A DNA stretch of 64,000 bases from Clostridia bacterium. Lineage in GTDB: Bacteria; Bacillota; Clostridia; Oscillospirales; QAKW01. The translations under genes and the position numbers were made by a program. The DNA is taken from contig JAFTZM010000026.1 of the NCBI GenBank assembly GCA_017464525.1, positions 39,080 to 103,079 on the forward strand, given 5' to 3'. The first letter of the stretch is position 1. Each line of letters opens with the position of its first letter. The notes under the pieces are model-generated. The model was given only the letters and a program-made list of their open reading frames with translations, did not search any database and was not told the origin of the DNA. Below, piece by piece: positions 25,838 to 33,874 of the stretch.

Positions 25838-26601
25838 AAAATGTGATCGAACTGATCCGGGAGGCCGCCCATATTATGACCTCCCCCGACCGTACCGCTG
25901 TTTCCGTAAAGGGCCGCAGTAACTTTGTGACAGAAGCAGATGTGGGGGTGCAAGAATTTATGCGCCGGGGGCTGCAGAAGCTGTATCCCGATTACGGCTT
26001 TTTCAGCGAGGAGCAGGAAAACGATCCGGATTATTCCAAGCCCATCTGGATCCTGGATCCCATCGACGGCACCGCCAATTTCATCACCCACTATCATCAA
26101 TCTGCCCTCTCGCTGGCCTTGTACGCCGAGGGCAAGGTGGTGTTCGGCGCTGTCTATAATCCTTTCACCGATGAATTGTTTACCGCCGAGTCGGGTAAGG
26201 GGGCTTTCTGCAACGGCGAGCCGATCCACGCCGATAACGAGGTGGAGATGTTGGACGCCATCATCGATCTGGGCACCATGCCCTATTATAAGGACCGTGC
26301 CGCCGAGGTGGGGCGCTTTGCCACCGAGATCATCCTGCGGGCTTCGGATATGCGCCGTAACGGCAGCGCCGCACTGGCCATGTGCTACGCTGCTGCCGGC
26401 CGTACCGCTGCTATGATGGAAGGTCTCCTTCAGCCTTGGGACTACGCCGCCGGGATGCTCATCGCCGCTGAGGCAGGCGCTATTGTCTCCGATTGGAGCG
26501 GGGCCCCCCTGGATCCCAAAGCTCCCTCTGCTGTATTGGTTAGCGGCGAAAAGGTTCATCCTGAAATATTAAAAATGATAAAAGAGGTGCAAAATCAATG
26601 A
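25834..26601 (+). CDS. Inositol monophosphatase-family phosphatase
   Basis: The 255 residues contain the metal-binding motifs of the family: EEQEND near 66 and WILDPIDGTANF near 82, with WDYAAGMLIAAEAGA near 203. Members hydrolyse inositol phosphates, fructose-1,6-bisphosphate or other sugar phosphates, Mg-dependent. It overlaps both neighbours by ATGA, so it is translated with the two rhamnosidase-type genes. The substrate could be a sugar phosphate from that pathway. Confidence 0.88.
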   Translation: MKNVIELIREAAHIMTSPDRTAVSVKGRSNFVTEADVGVQEFMRRGLQKLYPDYGFFSEEQENDPDYSKPIWILDPIDGTANFITHYHQSALSLALYAEGKVVFGAVYNPFTDELFTAESGKGAFCNGEPIHADNEVEMLDAIIDLGTMPYYKDRAAEVGRFATEIILRASDMRRNGSAALAMCYAAAGRTAAMMEGLLQPWDYAAGMLIAAEAGAIVSDWSGAPLDPKAPSAVLVSGEKVHPEILKMIKEVQNQ

Positions 26602-28808
26602 TCTGGATCAACTCTCCTCAAGATACCGGAGAACAGGCAGTATATTTTAAGAAAAATATTACCTGGAGTAGAACTCCTGCCAAGGTAGAAGCCACCGTTA
26701 CCGCCATGGGCGTCTATAACCTGCTGGTGAACGGTCAAAAGGTGGGGAAGCAGGTGCTCACACCCGGTTGGACCTCCTACCGTACCCGCATCCAGTCCCA
26801 GACCTACGATATCACCGGCCTCGGCAACGAGATCACCATCGAGGTAGGCGCTGGCTGGGGCGTGGGAACCATCGGCTTTACCCATAACGCTCATTTTTAC
26901 GATGATATCGTCCGTACCGCTGCGGAGATCACCGCTACCTTTGCCGATGGCACCACCGAGACGGTCACCACCGATGAAAGCTGGGAGTGCTATTCCCACC
27001 CTGTTACCTATACCGATATTTATAACGGCGAGGTGTGGGACGGTACCCTGACCCCGGAATACTTGGGCAAGGCTGTCCGTTCTGAAAAGAGCTATCCCGT
27101 CGTTCCGCAGGTGGGCGAGTTCATCACCACCCATGAGCGGCTGAAGCCTATCGCCGTCATCACCACCCCCAAGGGGGAGAAGGTGCTGGATTTCGGCCAG
27201 AATATGACCGGCTGGATCGAACTGAACGTCAAGGGGAATAAGGGCGAGGCCATCGCCTTCGACCACGCCGAGGTGCTGGATAAGGAGGGTAATTTCTATA
27301 CCGAAAATTACCGCTCCGCCAAGGCCTACGCCAAATTTATCCTCAGCGGCAATCAGGAGACACTCGCCCCCCATTTCACCTTCTACGGCTTCCGCTACAT
27401 CCGCCTGCTGGAGTGCCCCGATGGCGTTGGTGCAGATGCCTTCACTGCTGTGGTGGTCCATTCCGATCTGAAGCGCACCGGCGATTTCCATTGCGGCCAT
27501 CCCCTGCTGAATCAGCTGTATCATAATGTGATCTGGGGGCAGAAGAGTAACTATTTGGATGTCCCCACTGATTGCCCCCAGCGGGATGAGCGGCTGGGTT
27601 GGACCGGTGATGCGCAGGTGTTCTGCCGTACCGCCGCCATCAACTATGATGTGGAAAAATTCTTTAAAAAGTGGCTGGGCGATGTGGCCATTGAACAGTG
27701 GGAAGACGGCCGTGTGGAAGGGGTTGTTCCCCTTACTATGCCCAAAGGTCGCACCCGTACTTCTGCCGCATGGGGCGATGTTGCCTGTATCGCTCCTTGG
27801 GAGATCTATCGGGCCTACGGCAATAAAGAGCTTCTCCGGGAGCACTTCCCCATGATGAAAAAATGGGTAGACTATATGCACAGCGCCGGCTCCGAGGAAT
27901 TCCTCTGGCTGGACGGCAAGCACTACGGCGATTGGCTGGCTATGGACGCTGGCGACGGCATCTATATGGGCGCCACCCCCACCCACATGATCGGCACCGC
28001 CTTCTTCGCCTTCTCCTGCGGATTGGTGGTGAAGGCCGGTAAGGTGCTGGGTGAGGATGTTACCGCCTATGAAGACCTCTATGAAAAGGTCGTGGCCAAA
28101 TTCCGTGAGTGCTATATCGAAAACGGCACTCCTACCATTAAGGGCGCCGCACTGAATAACGTTGATCCCGTGGATAAAAAGCCCCCGGTCATCGATCCCG
28201 ATACCCAGACCGCCCGGGTACTGATGCTGCATTTTGATCTTTGCACCGAGGAGGACCGCCCCAAACTGGCCAAGCAGCTGGCAGATATGGTGGTGGCTAA
28301 CGGCACCCACCTGACCACCGGCTTTGTGGGGACCCCCTATCTGCTCCATGTCCTCTCCGCCAACGGCTATGAAAAGCTGGCCTATGACCTGCTGCTTCAG
28401 GAGACCTTCCCCTCCTGGCTCTTCTCCGTGAAGCAGGGCGCTACCACCATGTGGGAGCATTGGGACGGCATCAAGGAGGATGGCACCTTCTGGAGCAAGG
28501 ATATGAATTCCTATAACCACTATGCTTACGGCTCGGTTTACGATTGGATCTTCGGCGTGGCCGCCGGGATCACCGTCGATGAGGATGGCCCCGCCTATGA
28601 GAAGGTCACCGTCGCTCCCGTCCCTGATGAGCGGCTGGGTTATCTCACCGCCTCCATCCAGACCCGCCATGGCAAGCTACTCTCCCATTGGGAGTACCGC
28701 GGCGAGCAACTGCTCTTCCGCTTCGAGATTCCCGCCGGCACCACCGCAAAGATCATCCTCCCCGATGGCCGCACCGAGACCGTCACCGAAGGAACTTATA
28801 TGTACTAA
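26598..28808 (+). CDS. Alpha-L-rhamnosidase, GH78
   Basis: A 736-residue inverting hydrolase that releases terminal alpha-L-rhamnose. N-terminal beta domains include LTPGWTSYRTRIQSQTYDIT near 54. The catalytic (alpha/alpha)6 barrel begins near 320 with VPTDCPQRDERLGWTGDAQ, the motif holding the general acid and acidic partners. LWLDGKHYGDW near 435 and TMWEHWDG near 615 are further family blocks. No signal peptide, so substrate is imported. Last gene of the operon, followed by a terminator. Confidence 0.9.
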   Translation: MIWINSPQDTGEQAVYFKKNITWSRTPAKVEATVTAMGVYNLLVNGQKVGKQVLTPGWTSYRTRIQSQTYDITGLGNEITIEVGAGWGVGTIGFTHNAHFYDDIVRTAAEITATFADGTTETVTTDESWECYSHPVTYTDIYNGEVWDGTLTPEYLGKAVRSEKSYPVVPQVGEFITTHERLKPIAVITTPKGEKVLDFGQNMTGWIELNVKGNKGEAIAFDHAEVLDKEGNFYTENYRSAKAYAKFILSGNQETLAPHFTFYGFRYIRLLECPDGVGADAFTAVVVHSDLKRTGDFHCGHPLLNQLYHNVIWGQKSNYLDVPTDCPQRDERLGWTGDAQVFCRTAAINYDVEKFFKKWLGDVAIEQWEDGRVEGVVPLTMPKGRTRTSAAWGDVACIAPWEIYRAYGNKELLREHFPMMKKWVDYMHSAGSEEFLWLDGKHYGDWLAMDAGDGIYMGATPTHMIGTAFFAFSCGLVVKAGKVLGEDVTAYEDLYEKVVAKFRECYIENGTPTIKGAALNNVDPVDKKPPVIDPDTQTARVLMLHFDLCTEEDRPKLAKQLADMVVANGTHLTTGFVGTPYLLHVLSANGYEKLAYDLLLQETFPSWLFSVKQGATTMWEHWDGIKEDGTFWSKDMNSYNHYAYGSVYDWIFGVAAGITVDEDGPAYEKVTVAPVPDERLGYLTASIQTRHGKLLSHWEYRGEQLLFRFEIPAGTTAKIILPDGRTETVTEGTYMY

Positions 28809-28809
28809 A

Positions 28810-28840
28810 AAACAGCCTGCGGCTAGTCCGCAGGCTGTTT
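28810..28840 (+). terminator. Terminator of the rhamnoside operon
   Basis: AAACAGCCTGCGG, loop CTAGT, CCGCAGGCTGTTT. A perfect 13 bp stem right after the stop codon; the T tail is short. Confidence 0.7.
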
Positions 28841-28908
28841 GCATTCACCATTGCATTACTGCATTTCTGCATAATTGAATCGTGTAAAGCTCTTTGATTG
28901 GATTGGAA

Positions 28909-29623
28909 AACCAATTTAATTGGATAAAGACCTCCGTTTCGGCAGAAATACCCAATTTAATTGGATAAAACCTTCTCAATTCGGCCAAAAATCCAATCCA
29001 ATTGGATAAAAGCACCTCAATTTGGCTGAAAATCCAATCCGATTGGATAAAAGCATCTCAATTTGGCTGAAAATCCAATCCAATTGGATAAAAGTACCTC
29101 GATTTGGCTGAAAATTCAATCCGATTGGAAAAAAACACCTCAATTCGGCTAAAAATCTAATTCAATTGGATGAAAGCGCCTCAGTTTGGCTAAAGATCCA
29201 ATTCAATTGGATAAAAAACACCTCAATTCGGCTAAAAATCTAATTCAATTGGATGAAAGCGCCTCAATTCGGCTGAAAATCCAATTCAATTGGATAACAG
29301 CGCTTCAATTAAGCTGAAAATCCAATTCAATTGGATAAAAGCACCTCAATTTGGCTAAAAATCCAATTCAATTGGATAAAAGTACCTCGATTTGGCTGAA
29401 AATCCAATCCGAGTGGAAAAAAGCACCTCAGTTTGGCTGAAAATCCAATCCAATTGGATAAAAGCACCTCAATTTGGCTCAAAATTCAATCCGATTGAAA
29501 AAAAACACCTCAATTCGGCTAAAAATCTAATTCAATTGGATGAAAGCGCCTCAATTTGGTTTAAAATCCAATTCAATTGGATAAAAACACCTCGATTTAG
29601 CTAAAAATCCAATTCAATTGGAT
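28909..29623. repeat. Tandem array: 18 palindromes on a 41 bp period
   Basis: Seventeen 41 bp units (one is 42 bp) and a last half-unit fill this gene-free region. Each starts with a 17 bp palindrome, typically ATCCAATTCAATTGGAT or ATCCAATCCAATTGGAT, followed by a conserved 24 bp spacer like AAAAGCACCTCAATTTGGCT. Positions of first and last palindromes (28909, 29607) fit 17 x 41 + 1 exactly. Blocks of two units recur (ATTCAATCCGATTG... then ATCTAATTCAATTGGATGAA), showing segmental duplication. 41 is not a multiple of 3, so it is not coding. The last palindrome ends 7 bp before the -35 box of the XRE gene. From 28841 to 28908 I see nothing. Confidence 0.92.
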
Positions 29624-29630
29624 AAATAGG

Positions 29631-29659
29631 TTGAAAAAAGACTTTGTATGCGGTATAAT
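29631..29659 (+). promoter_or_regulatory. Promoter of the XRE regulator gene
   Basis: TTGAAA (29631-29636), 17 bp spacer, TATAAT (29654-29659), directly after the last palindrome of the array. AAGGAG (29667-29672) and ATG 29683 follow. Confidence 0.8.
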
Positions 29660-29682
29660 TATAAAAAAGGAGTGATGGATGA

Positions 29683-29982
29683 ATGGAAAAAAGTTTCGGC
29701 AGACGGTTGCGGCAGTTGCGAATTGAAAAAGGAGTCAAGCAAATTCAGATGAGCCAGGATTTGCATATGACCAATAGCTACATTTACAACATCGAAGCCG
29801 GCCTTGCCTATCCGTCCATGAGCCAGTTTTTCGGAATCTGTGAGTATTTCGGTATTACTCCCGCTGCGTTTATGAAATTTGATTCAGAGCAAACTACCAA
29901 AGAAGAGGAATTACTGGAAACAGTAAAAGGCTTCAGCAACGAAAAGATGGATCAGTTGATCCGCATTGCCAAAACGATATAA
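29683..29982 (+). CDS. Small XRE-family (Cro/CI-type) regulator
   Basis: A 99-residue protein. The HTH_3 domain covers about residues 7-62 (RRLRQLRIEKGVKQIQMSQ, NSYIYNIEAGLAYPSMSQF), followed by an acidic helical tail (TTKEEELLETVKGF) that may dimerise. A TGA just upstream fixes the start at ATG 29683. It is a monocistron with its own promoter and terminator and sits at the end of the palindromic array. The likely role is a DNA-binding protein that reads that palindrome; this is inference. Confidence 0.88.
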   Translation: MEKSFGRRLRQLRIEKGVKQIQMSQDLHMTNSYIYNIEAGLAYPSMSQFFGICEYFGITPAAFMKFDSEQTTKEEELLETVKGFSNEKMDQLIRIAKTI

Positions 29983-29983
29983 G

Positions 29984-30013
29984 AAAACCGCTATACTCGC
30001 GTATAGCGGTTTT
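29984..30013. terminator. Bidirectional terminator between XRE and RraA-like genes
   Basis: AAAACCGCTATAC, loop TCGC, GTATAGCGGTTTT: perfect 13 bp stem, with TGCTATTTTT on the plus side. Confidence 0.85.
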
Positions 30014-30020
30014 GCTATTT

Positions 30021-30935
30021 TTACAGCGCCGTCTGGGTATCGTTGGGGTCGCCGTTGCGGGCAAGGTCGTATTCCTTGCTCCAATCCAGATCCCGGTACT
30101 GCTCCCCCCGAGGGTCGGTGCGGATCCATTCGGTCAGCAGATCCAGCATCTCCTCCGTCCAGGTGTTGCGGTCGATCTGGGCGGTGGTGAACTTGCCCTG
30201 CCCGATCATCTCAAAGCCGAAATCGTCCTTCACATGGGTCTTGGCGGCACCCTCTACCACATCCGCCACCAGGTGGGCGGGAATAAAGAGCACACCGCCG
30301 CCGGCACCGAATACAATGTCGCCGGGCAGGCAGACCGCCCCGCCGAAGTTGGTGATGCCGTTGTAATCCTTCATGACAAACTCCCGGATGGGGGTGGGAT
30401 CAATGCCCCGGTAGTAGACCTGCACCTCCGGCACCTGCTTCATCTGCTCCACATCCCTCACGCCGCCCCAGATCACAGCGCCGCCGTTCTTGGTGCGCTT
30501 GTGGATGGCGGTGGTCAGGTTGCCGCCTAAAAAGGTGCCCTTGTAGATCTTGTCGTACATATCGGCCACCACTACATCCCGCTCGTAGAGATTGTCGATG
30601 ACCCATTGGTTGTAGTTGCCGCTCCGGCCGTCCTCGGCGCCTCTCGCAAACTGCAGCTCGTGCAGATCGGGGCGGGTGGGGCAGAAATTGCAGGTCACCG
30701 CCCGGCCCACCAGCTTTCTGCCGTCGTCATGAAGGGCATGGAGGGGATGTTCCCCGCCACCCACAAACTGATTTTCATAGCCCAGTACAAAGATGGGCTT
30801 CCAGACTTCCTCCAAGGTCATGCCGTAAAGGGCATCCAGATACTTGTCCTCTACCTTGGGCCGTCCGTCGGGCAGGCGCTCCCCCTTCCATAAGGGAGTC
30901 AGGGCGATAATAGATTCTCTGTCGTTAAAATGCAT
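30021..30935 (-). CDS. RraA-family protein, possible aldolase/decarboxylase
   Basis: The 304-residue protein has the RraA / HMG-CHA-aldolase-like core: VVADMYDKIYKGTFLGGNLTTA near 120-142 and GGAVIWGGVRDVEQM near 150, with FGGAVCLPGDIVFGAGGGVLFIP near 200. The core motifs G-G-x-x-x-x-A and R-D are metal and oxyanion sites in family aldolases. It is the last gene of the GH115-uronate operon. No kdgK or kdgA is present, so it might cleave or decarboxylate a keto acid of that route. Longer than typical RraA (~160), with an N-terminal extension. Confidence 0.75.
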   Translation of the reverse strand: MHFNDRESIIALTPLWKGERLPDGRPKVEDKYLDALYGMTLEEVWKPIFVLGYENQFVGGGEHPLHALHDDGRKLVGRAVTCNFCPTRPDLHELQFARGAEDGRSGNYNQWVIDNLYERDVVVADMYDKIYKGTFLGGNLTTAIHKRTKNGGAVIWGGVRDVEQMKQVPEVQVYYRGIDPTPIREFVMKDYNGITNFGGAVCLPGDIVFGAGGGVLFIPAHLVADVVEGAAKTHVKDDFGFEMIGQGKFTTAQIDRNTWTEEMLDLLTEWIRTDPRGEQYRDLDWSKEYDLARNGDPNDTQTAL

Positions 30936-30939
30936 CGTT

Positions 30940-31878
30940 TTATACCTCCAATAATCCTTTTAAATATCCAATAGCAAACAACCGCCCTTCGGCGGCGTAG
31001 CCTGCCAGTTCGGTCTGCTCGTTTTTGAGGGTGGGCACATGATCCACCCGGATGGGTACGTGGATTCCTAAGTCCTTGTAAAGCCGGATCAGATGCGCCA
31101 TGTCCAGGGCACCGTTGTCGTGAAAGGTCTCCCGGAAGTCCTCTATGGTACCGGCGGTGTTGCGGAAGTGGATGAAGAAGATCTTTTTGGCAAATTCGGT
31201 GATGACCATGTCCAGATCCTCTCCCATAATGTAGTAATTCGCCTGGCACATGGTCAACCCCAGATTATCGCTGGGGCAAATGTCATAGATGGCCTTGCGG
31301 ATGTTTGCTGCCGAGATCATGATCCGTTCCACTTCCCCCAAACGGGGCACCGGGGGATCGTCCGGGTGCAGCGCCAATTTGATGCCGTATTTTTCTGCCT
31401 CCGGCAGTACCGCCTTTAAGAAATATTCGTAGTTTTTCCACAGTTCTTCAGCGGTGATCTTAGCGCCGGTGGGCTTGAAATCCGCCATCTTAAAGCCGGT
31501 CACCTGCGCATCGCCCCGCTCGGGGAGATCGCTGGAGGTGCGGAGCCAACCGATGTGGGCCATCCAGTTGAAGCAGATGGTATCAATGTTCAGCTCCCGC
31601 ATGATGGGAAACATTTTTAAGACCCTTTCAATGCTCTCATCCCGTTTTTCATCCCCCGCCTTGATGTGGTCGTGGACTTCGTTGGGCATGGGTTCAATAA
31701 TAAGCGGGGTAATGCCGTGGTCGGTGAATCTTTTGTAAACCGTTTTCCAATGGGCGGCGTTGGTCAGGTCAAAATCCGCCGTCTCCGGTAGGCGAATGAC
31801 CCCATGTTTCACCCCACATTGCTTGGCCAGATCCCAGGTGAGATCGGGGGTACTGCGAAAATAGTCCGTTAAGATCAT
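30940..31878 (-). CDS. uxuA: Mannonate dehydratase
   Basis: UxuA converts D-mannonate to 2-keto-3-deoxy-D-gluconate. The 312-residue TIM barrel shows KLALHPDDPPVPRLG near 172, GLTMCQANYYIMG near 208, IFFIHFRN near 232, ETFHDNGALDM near 250 and IRVDHVPTL near 277, with the metal-binding His/Cys/Asp set. It is shorter than the ~390-residue E. coli enzyme, like other short Firmicutes/Thermotoga forms. It starts immediately after the SDR stop, with GGAGGGG overlapping that gene. Confidence 0.88.
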   Translation of the reverse strand: MILTDYFRSTPDLTWDLAKQCGVKHGVIRLPETADFDLTNAAHWKTVYKRFTDHGITPLIIEPMPNEVHDHIKAGDEKRDESIERVLKMFPIMRELNIDTICFNWMAHIGWLRTSSDLPERGDAQVTGFKMADFKPTGAKITAEELWKNYEYFLKAVLPEAEKYGIKLALHPDDPPVPRLGEVERIMISAANIRKAIYDICPSDNLGLTMCQANYYIMGEDLDMVITEFAKKIFFIHFRNTAGTIEDFRETFHDNGALDMAHLIRLYKDLGIHVPIRVDHVPTLKNEQTELAGYAAEGRLFAIGYLKGLLEV

Positions 31879-32691
31879 TTATACCCCTCCCAGCGTTAAG
31901 AATCCGCCGTCCACCGGCACGGTGATGCCGGTCACAAAGCCCGCCGCTTCATCGTTCAAAAGCCACTTCACACAGCCGATCAGATCCCCGGCCTGGCCGA
32001 ACCGCCCCATGGGGGTGTGGCCGATGACCTGCTCCCCTCGCTTGGTCAGCCCTTCTTCCACGGTGCCTAAATAGTTTTTACTTCGCTCGTTGACCATAAA
32101 ACCGGGAGCAATGGCGTTGACCCGGATATTGGCGGGGGCAAAATAGGCCGCTAAGGATTGGGTCAGATTGGCCACCGCCGCCTTGCTCATGGCATAGGAA
32201 AAGCAACGGGTCAGGGGGCAGTAGGTGTTCATGGAAGCAAAGTTGATGATACTCCCGCCTCCCTTTTGGATCATCTGCTTGGTAAAGGCCAGGGTGGGGT
32301 AGACCGTCCCCATGGTGTTGATCCGGAGCACCTGCTCAAAGGCCTCCATGTCAATGTCATAAAGCCCCAGCTCCCCCTCCGGCAGGTCGGGGGTGTACTG
32401 GGTCACGGTGGGCATGGCCCGGCGGTCGTTGCCCCCGGCACCGTTGATGAGGTAATCGCAACCTCCCAAGGCGGCTACCCGCTCTGCAAGAGCCTCCACC
32501 GCTTTTTCATCCGCCACATCGCAGGGGTACACAATGGCGTTTGCGCCGATCCTCCCGGCTACCTTTTCCAGCTTTTCAGCGGTTCTGCCCACCAAAACGA
32601 CGGTGGAACCTTCCTCGGCCAGCCGGATGGCGATCTCGGAGCAAAGGGTGCCGCCGGCACCGGTCACAACAGCGATCTTGTTTTTAAACAT
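31879..32691 (-). CDS. SDR oxidoreductase, probable fructuronate reductase
   Basis: A classical short-chain dehydrogenase of 270 residues. The NAD(P) loop is VVTGAGGTLCSEIA (residues 8-21), then NGAGG near 83, Ser in INFASMNTY, and Y-x-x-x-K in YAMSKAAV near 160. Between uronate isomerase and mannonate dehydratase, the expected step is fructuronate to mannonate; SDR enzymes replace UxuB in several Firmicutes (YjmF type). ATG 32691 is 8 bp after AAGGAG and overlaps the uxaC end; earlier in-frame ATGs are too close to or before that site. Confidence 0.85.
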   Translation of the reverse strand: MFKNKIAVVTGAGGTLCSEIAIRLAEEGSTVVLVGRTAEKLEKVAGRIGANAIVYPCDVADEKAVEALAERVAALGGCDYLINGAGGNDRRAMPTVTQYTPDLPEGELGLYDIDMEAFEQVLRINTMGTVYPTLAFTKQMIQKGGGSIINFASMNTYCPLTRCFSYAMSKAAVANLTQSLAAYFAPANIRVNAIAPGFMVNERSKNYLGTVEEGLTKRGEQVIGHTPMGRFGQAGDLIGCVKWLLNDEAAGFVTGITVPVDGGFLTLGGV

Positions 32692-33874
32692 CGGCATATC
32701 TCCTTTTTGCATTTTCGTAACATATTTTCCGGATCAGCCGCCCCAGCTGTTCCTCGCTCTGCCCCCAATCCTGCTCGCTGATCCATTGGCAGAGGATCCG
32801 CCGGAAGTAATCGTGGCGGGCAAAGGAAAGGATACTGCGGGAATCGGTGGTCATGCCGATAAATTGGGAAAGCACGCCGTAGCTGGCGATGCAATCCAGT
32901 GCCTGGCGGATGCCTGAGGCGTGATCGCACCACCACCAGGCGGGGCCCAGCTGTACCTTGCCGGAGAAGGAGCCCTGCAAAACAGCAAGGGCTTCAAAAT
33001 CCCGGGGGTTGAGGGGGAAGAGAACGGTTTGGGGCAGTGCATACTTCTGCTCCATTTCGTCCAAAAGTGCCGCCAACCGCTCAATTTCGACTCCTTTCCC
33101 CATGGCGGCATAGCCGCCGGCGGGGCCTACCCTTTGAGCCAGGCGGGTGCTGGTCTGGCGTAAGGCTCCTAAATGCAGTAAAAGCGTCCAGCCCCGCTTG
33201 GCATATTCCCCGGCCAGCTCGATCAGCTGCTCCGTATTGCCGGTCTCAAAAAAGCCGGTGTCCAGGGAATGATCCGCAAAACGGCATCCCGCCGCGGAAA
33301 ATGCCGCCAGCCGCTGCTGCAGATGGGGAATGGGTTCCGTGCTCAGCAGATTGTCGCCCCGCAGAGAGGGGGAGACCCCCACTTCTAGGTAGGGCGTGAG
33401 ATCCTGATCCAGGGTCGCCACCGGGGATTGGTGTTCGATTTTGTTCGTTTTTAGCAAAAAAACCGTGGAAAATTTCGGCTTTTTCAAAAACTTTTCAGCA
33501 GTTTTATAGATGTTTTTGGCCGTTTTTTTATCGGGGAGCTCCCGGATCCCGAAATAACGGTCCAGCTCCATCCGGCTCCAATCGTAAACCGGTGTCCCCG
33601 CCATGTCGGGAAAGATCTCGCAGAATTTTTCGAATTTTGCGTCAGGGTCGGCACCGCCGGTGATGTAAAATTCATCCACGCCGCAGATCCGCATCAGCCG
33701 GTGCTTGTAGGGATCCGGCTCCAGCCATAATTCGGTGAGGTTTTCATAGCGCCGATCCTTTGCAATGTCTGCCACCGAAAGATGGTTGTGAAAATCGATG
33801 ACGGGCAGATCCTTGGCGTAATTTTCATATAATCGCCGGGCGGTCTCGTTTTTCAGTAAAAAGTCCGGATTCAT
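32684..33874 (-). CDS. uxaC: Uronate (glucuronate) isomerase, short form
   Basis: UxaC isomerises D-glucuronate to D-fructuronate. The amidohydrolase-fold metal motif VIDFHNHLS is near residue 25, FADHSLD near 215, LLLHLGALRQTS near 243 and GMTTDSRSILSFARHDYFRRIL near 345. It has 396 residues, clearly fewer than the usual 450-470, with the missing length mainly in the middle. ATG 33874 overlaps the GH115 stop (ATGA) and has AGAGGA upstream. Operon context supports glucuronate as substrate. Confidence 0.85.
   Translation of the reverse strand: MNPDFLLKNETARRLYENYAKDLPVIDFHNHLSVADIAKDRRYENLTELWLEPDPYKHRLMRICGVDEFYITGGADPDAKFEKFCEIFPDMAGTPVYDWSRMELDRYFGIRELPDKKTAKNIYKTAEKFLKKPKFSTVFLLKTNKIEHQSPVATLDQDLTPYLEVGVSPSLRGDNLLSTEPIPHLQQRLAAFSAAGCRFADHSLDTGFFETGNTEQLIELAGEYAKRGWTLLLHLGALRQTSTRLAQRVGPAGGYAAMGKGVEIERLAALLDEMEQKYALPQTVLFPLNPRDFEALAVLQGSFSGKVQLGPAWWWCDHASGIRQALDCIASYGVLSQFIGMTTDSRSILSFARHDYFRRILCQWISEQDWGQSEEQLGRLIRKICYENAKRRYADV

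Noticed and set aside
26595..28670. Long minus-strand open frame of about 690 codons opposite GH78
   Set aside because: It is a codon-bias shadow: rich in Gly/His/Gln, no domain, no ribosome site, while the plus strand encodes a clear GH78 enzyme.
29392..29604. Short open frame inside the repeat array
   Set aside because: It is only read-through of 41 bp repeats, whose period is not a multiple of three.
28909..29623. CRISPR array
   Set aside because: Units are contiguous and the 24 bp between palindromes is itself conserved, so there are no unique spacers, and no cas genes are present.
28909..29982. Type III toxin-antitoxin locus (tandem RNA repeats before a toxin)
   Set aside because: The promoter lies after, not before, the repeats, and the following protein is an XRE DNA-binding protein.
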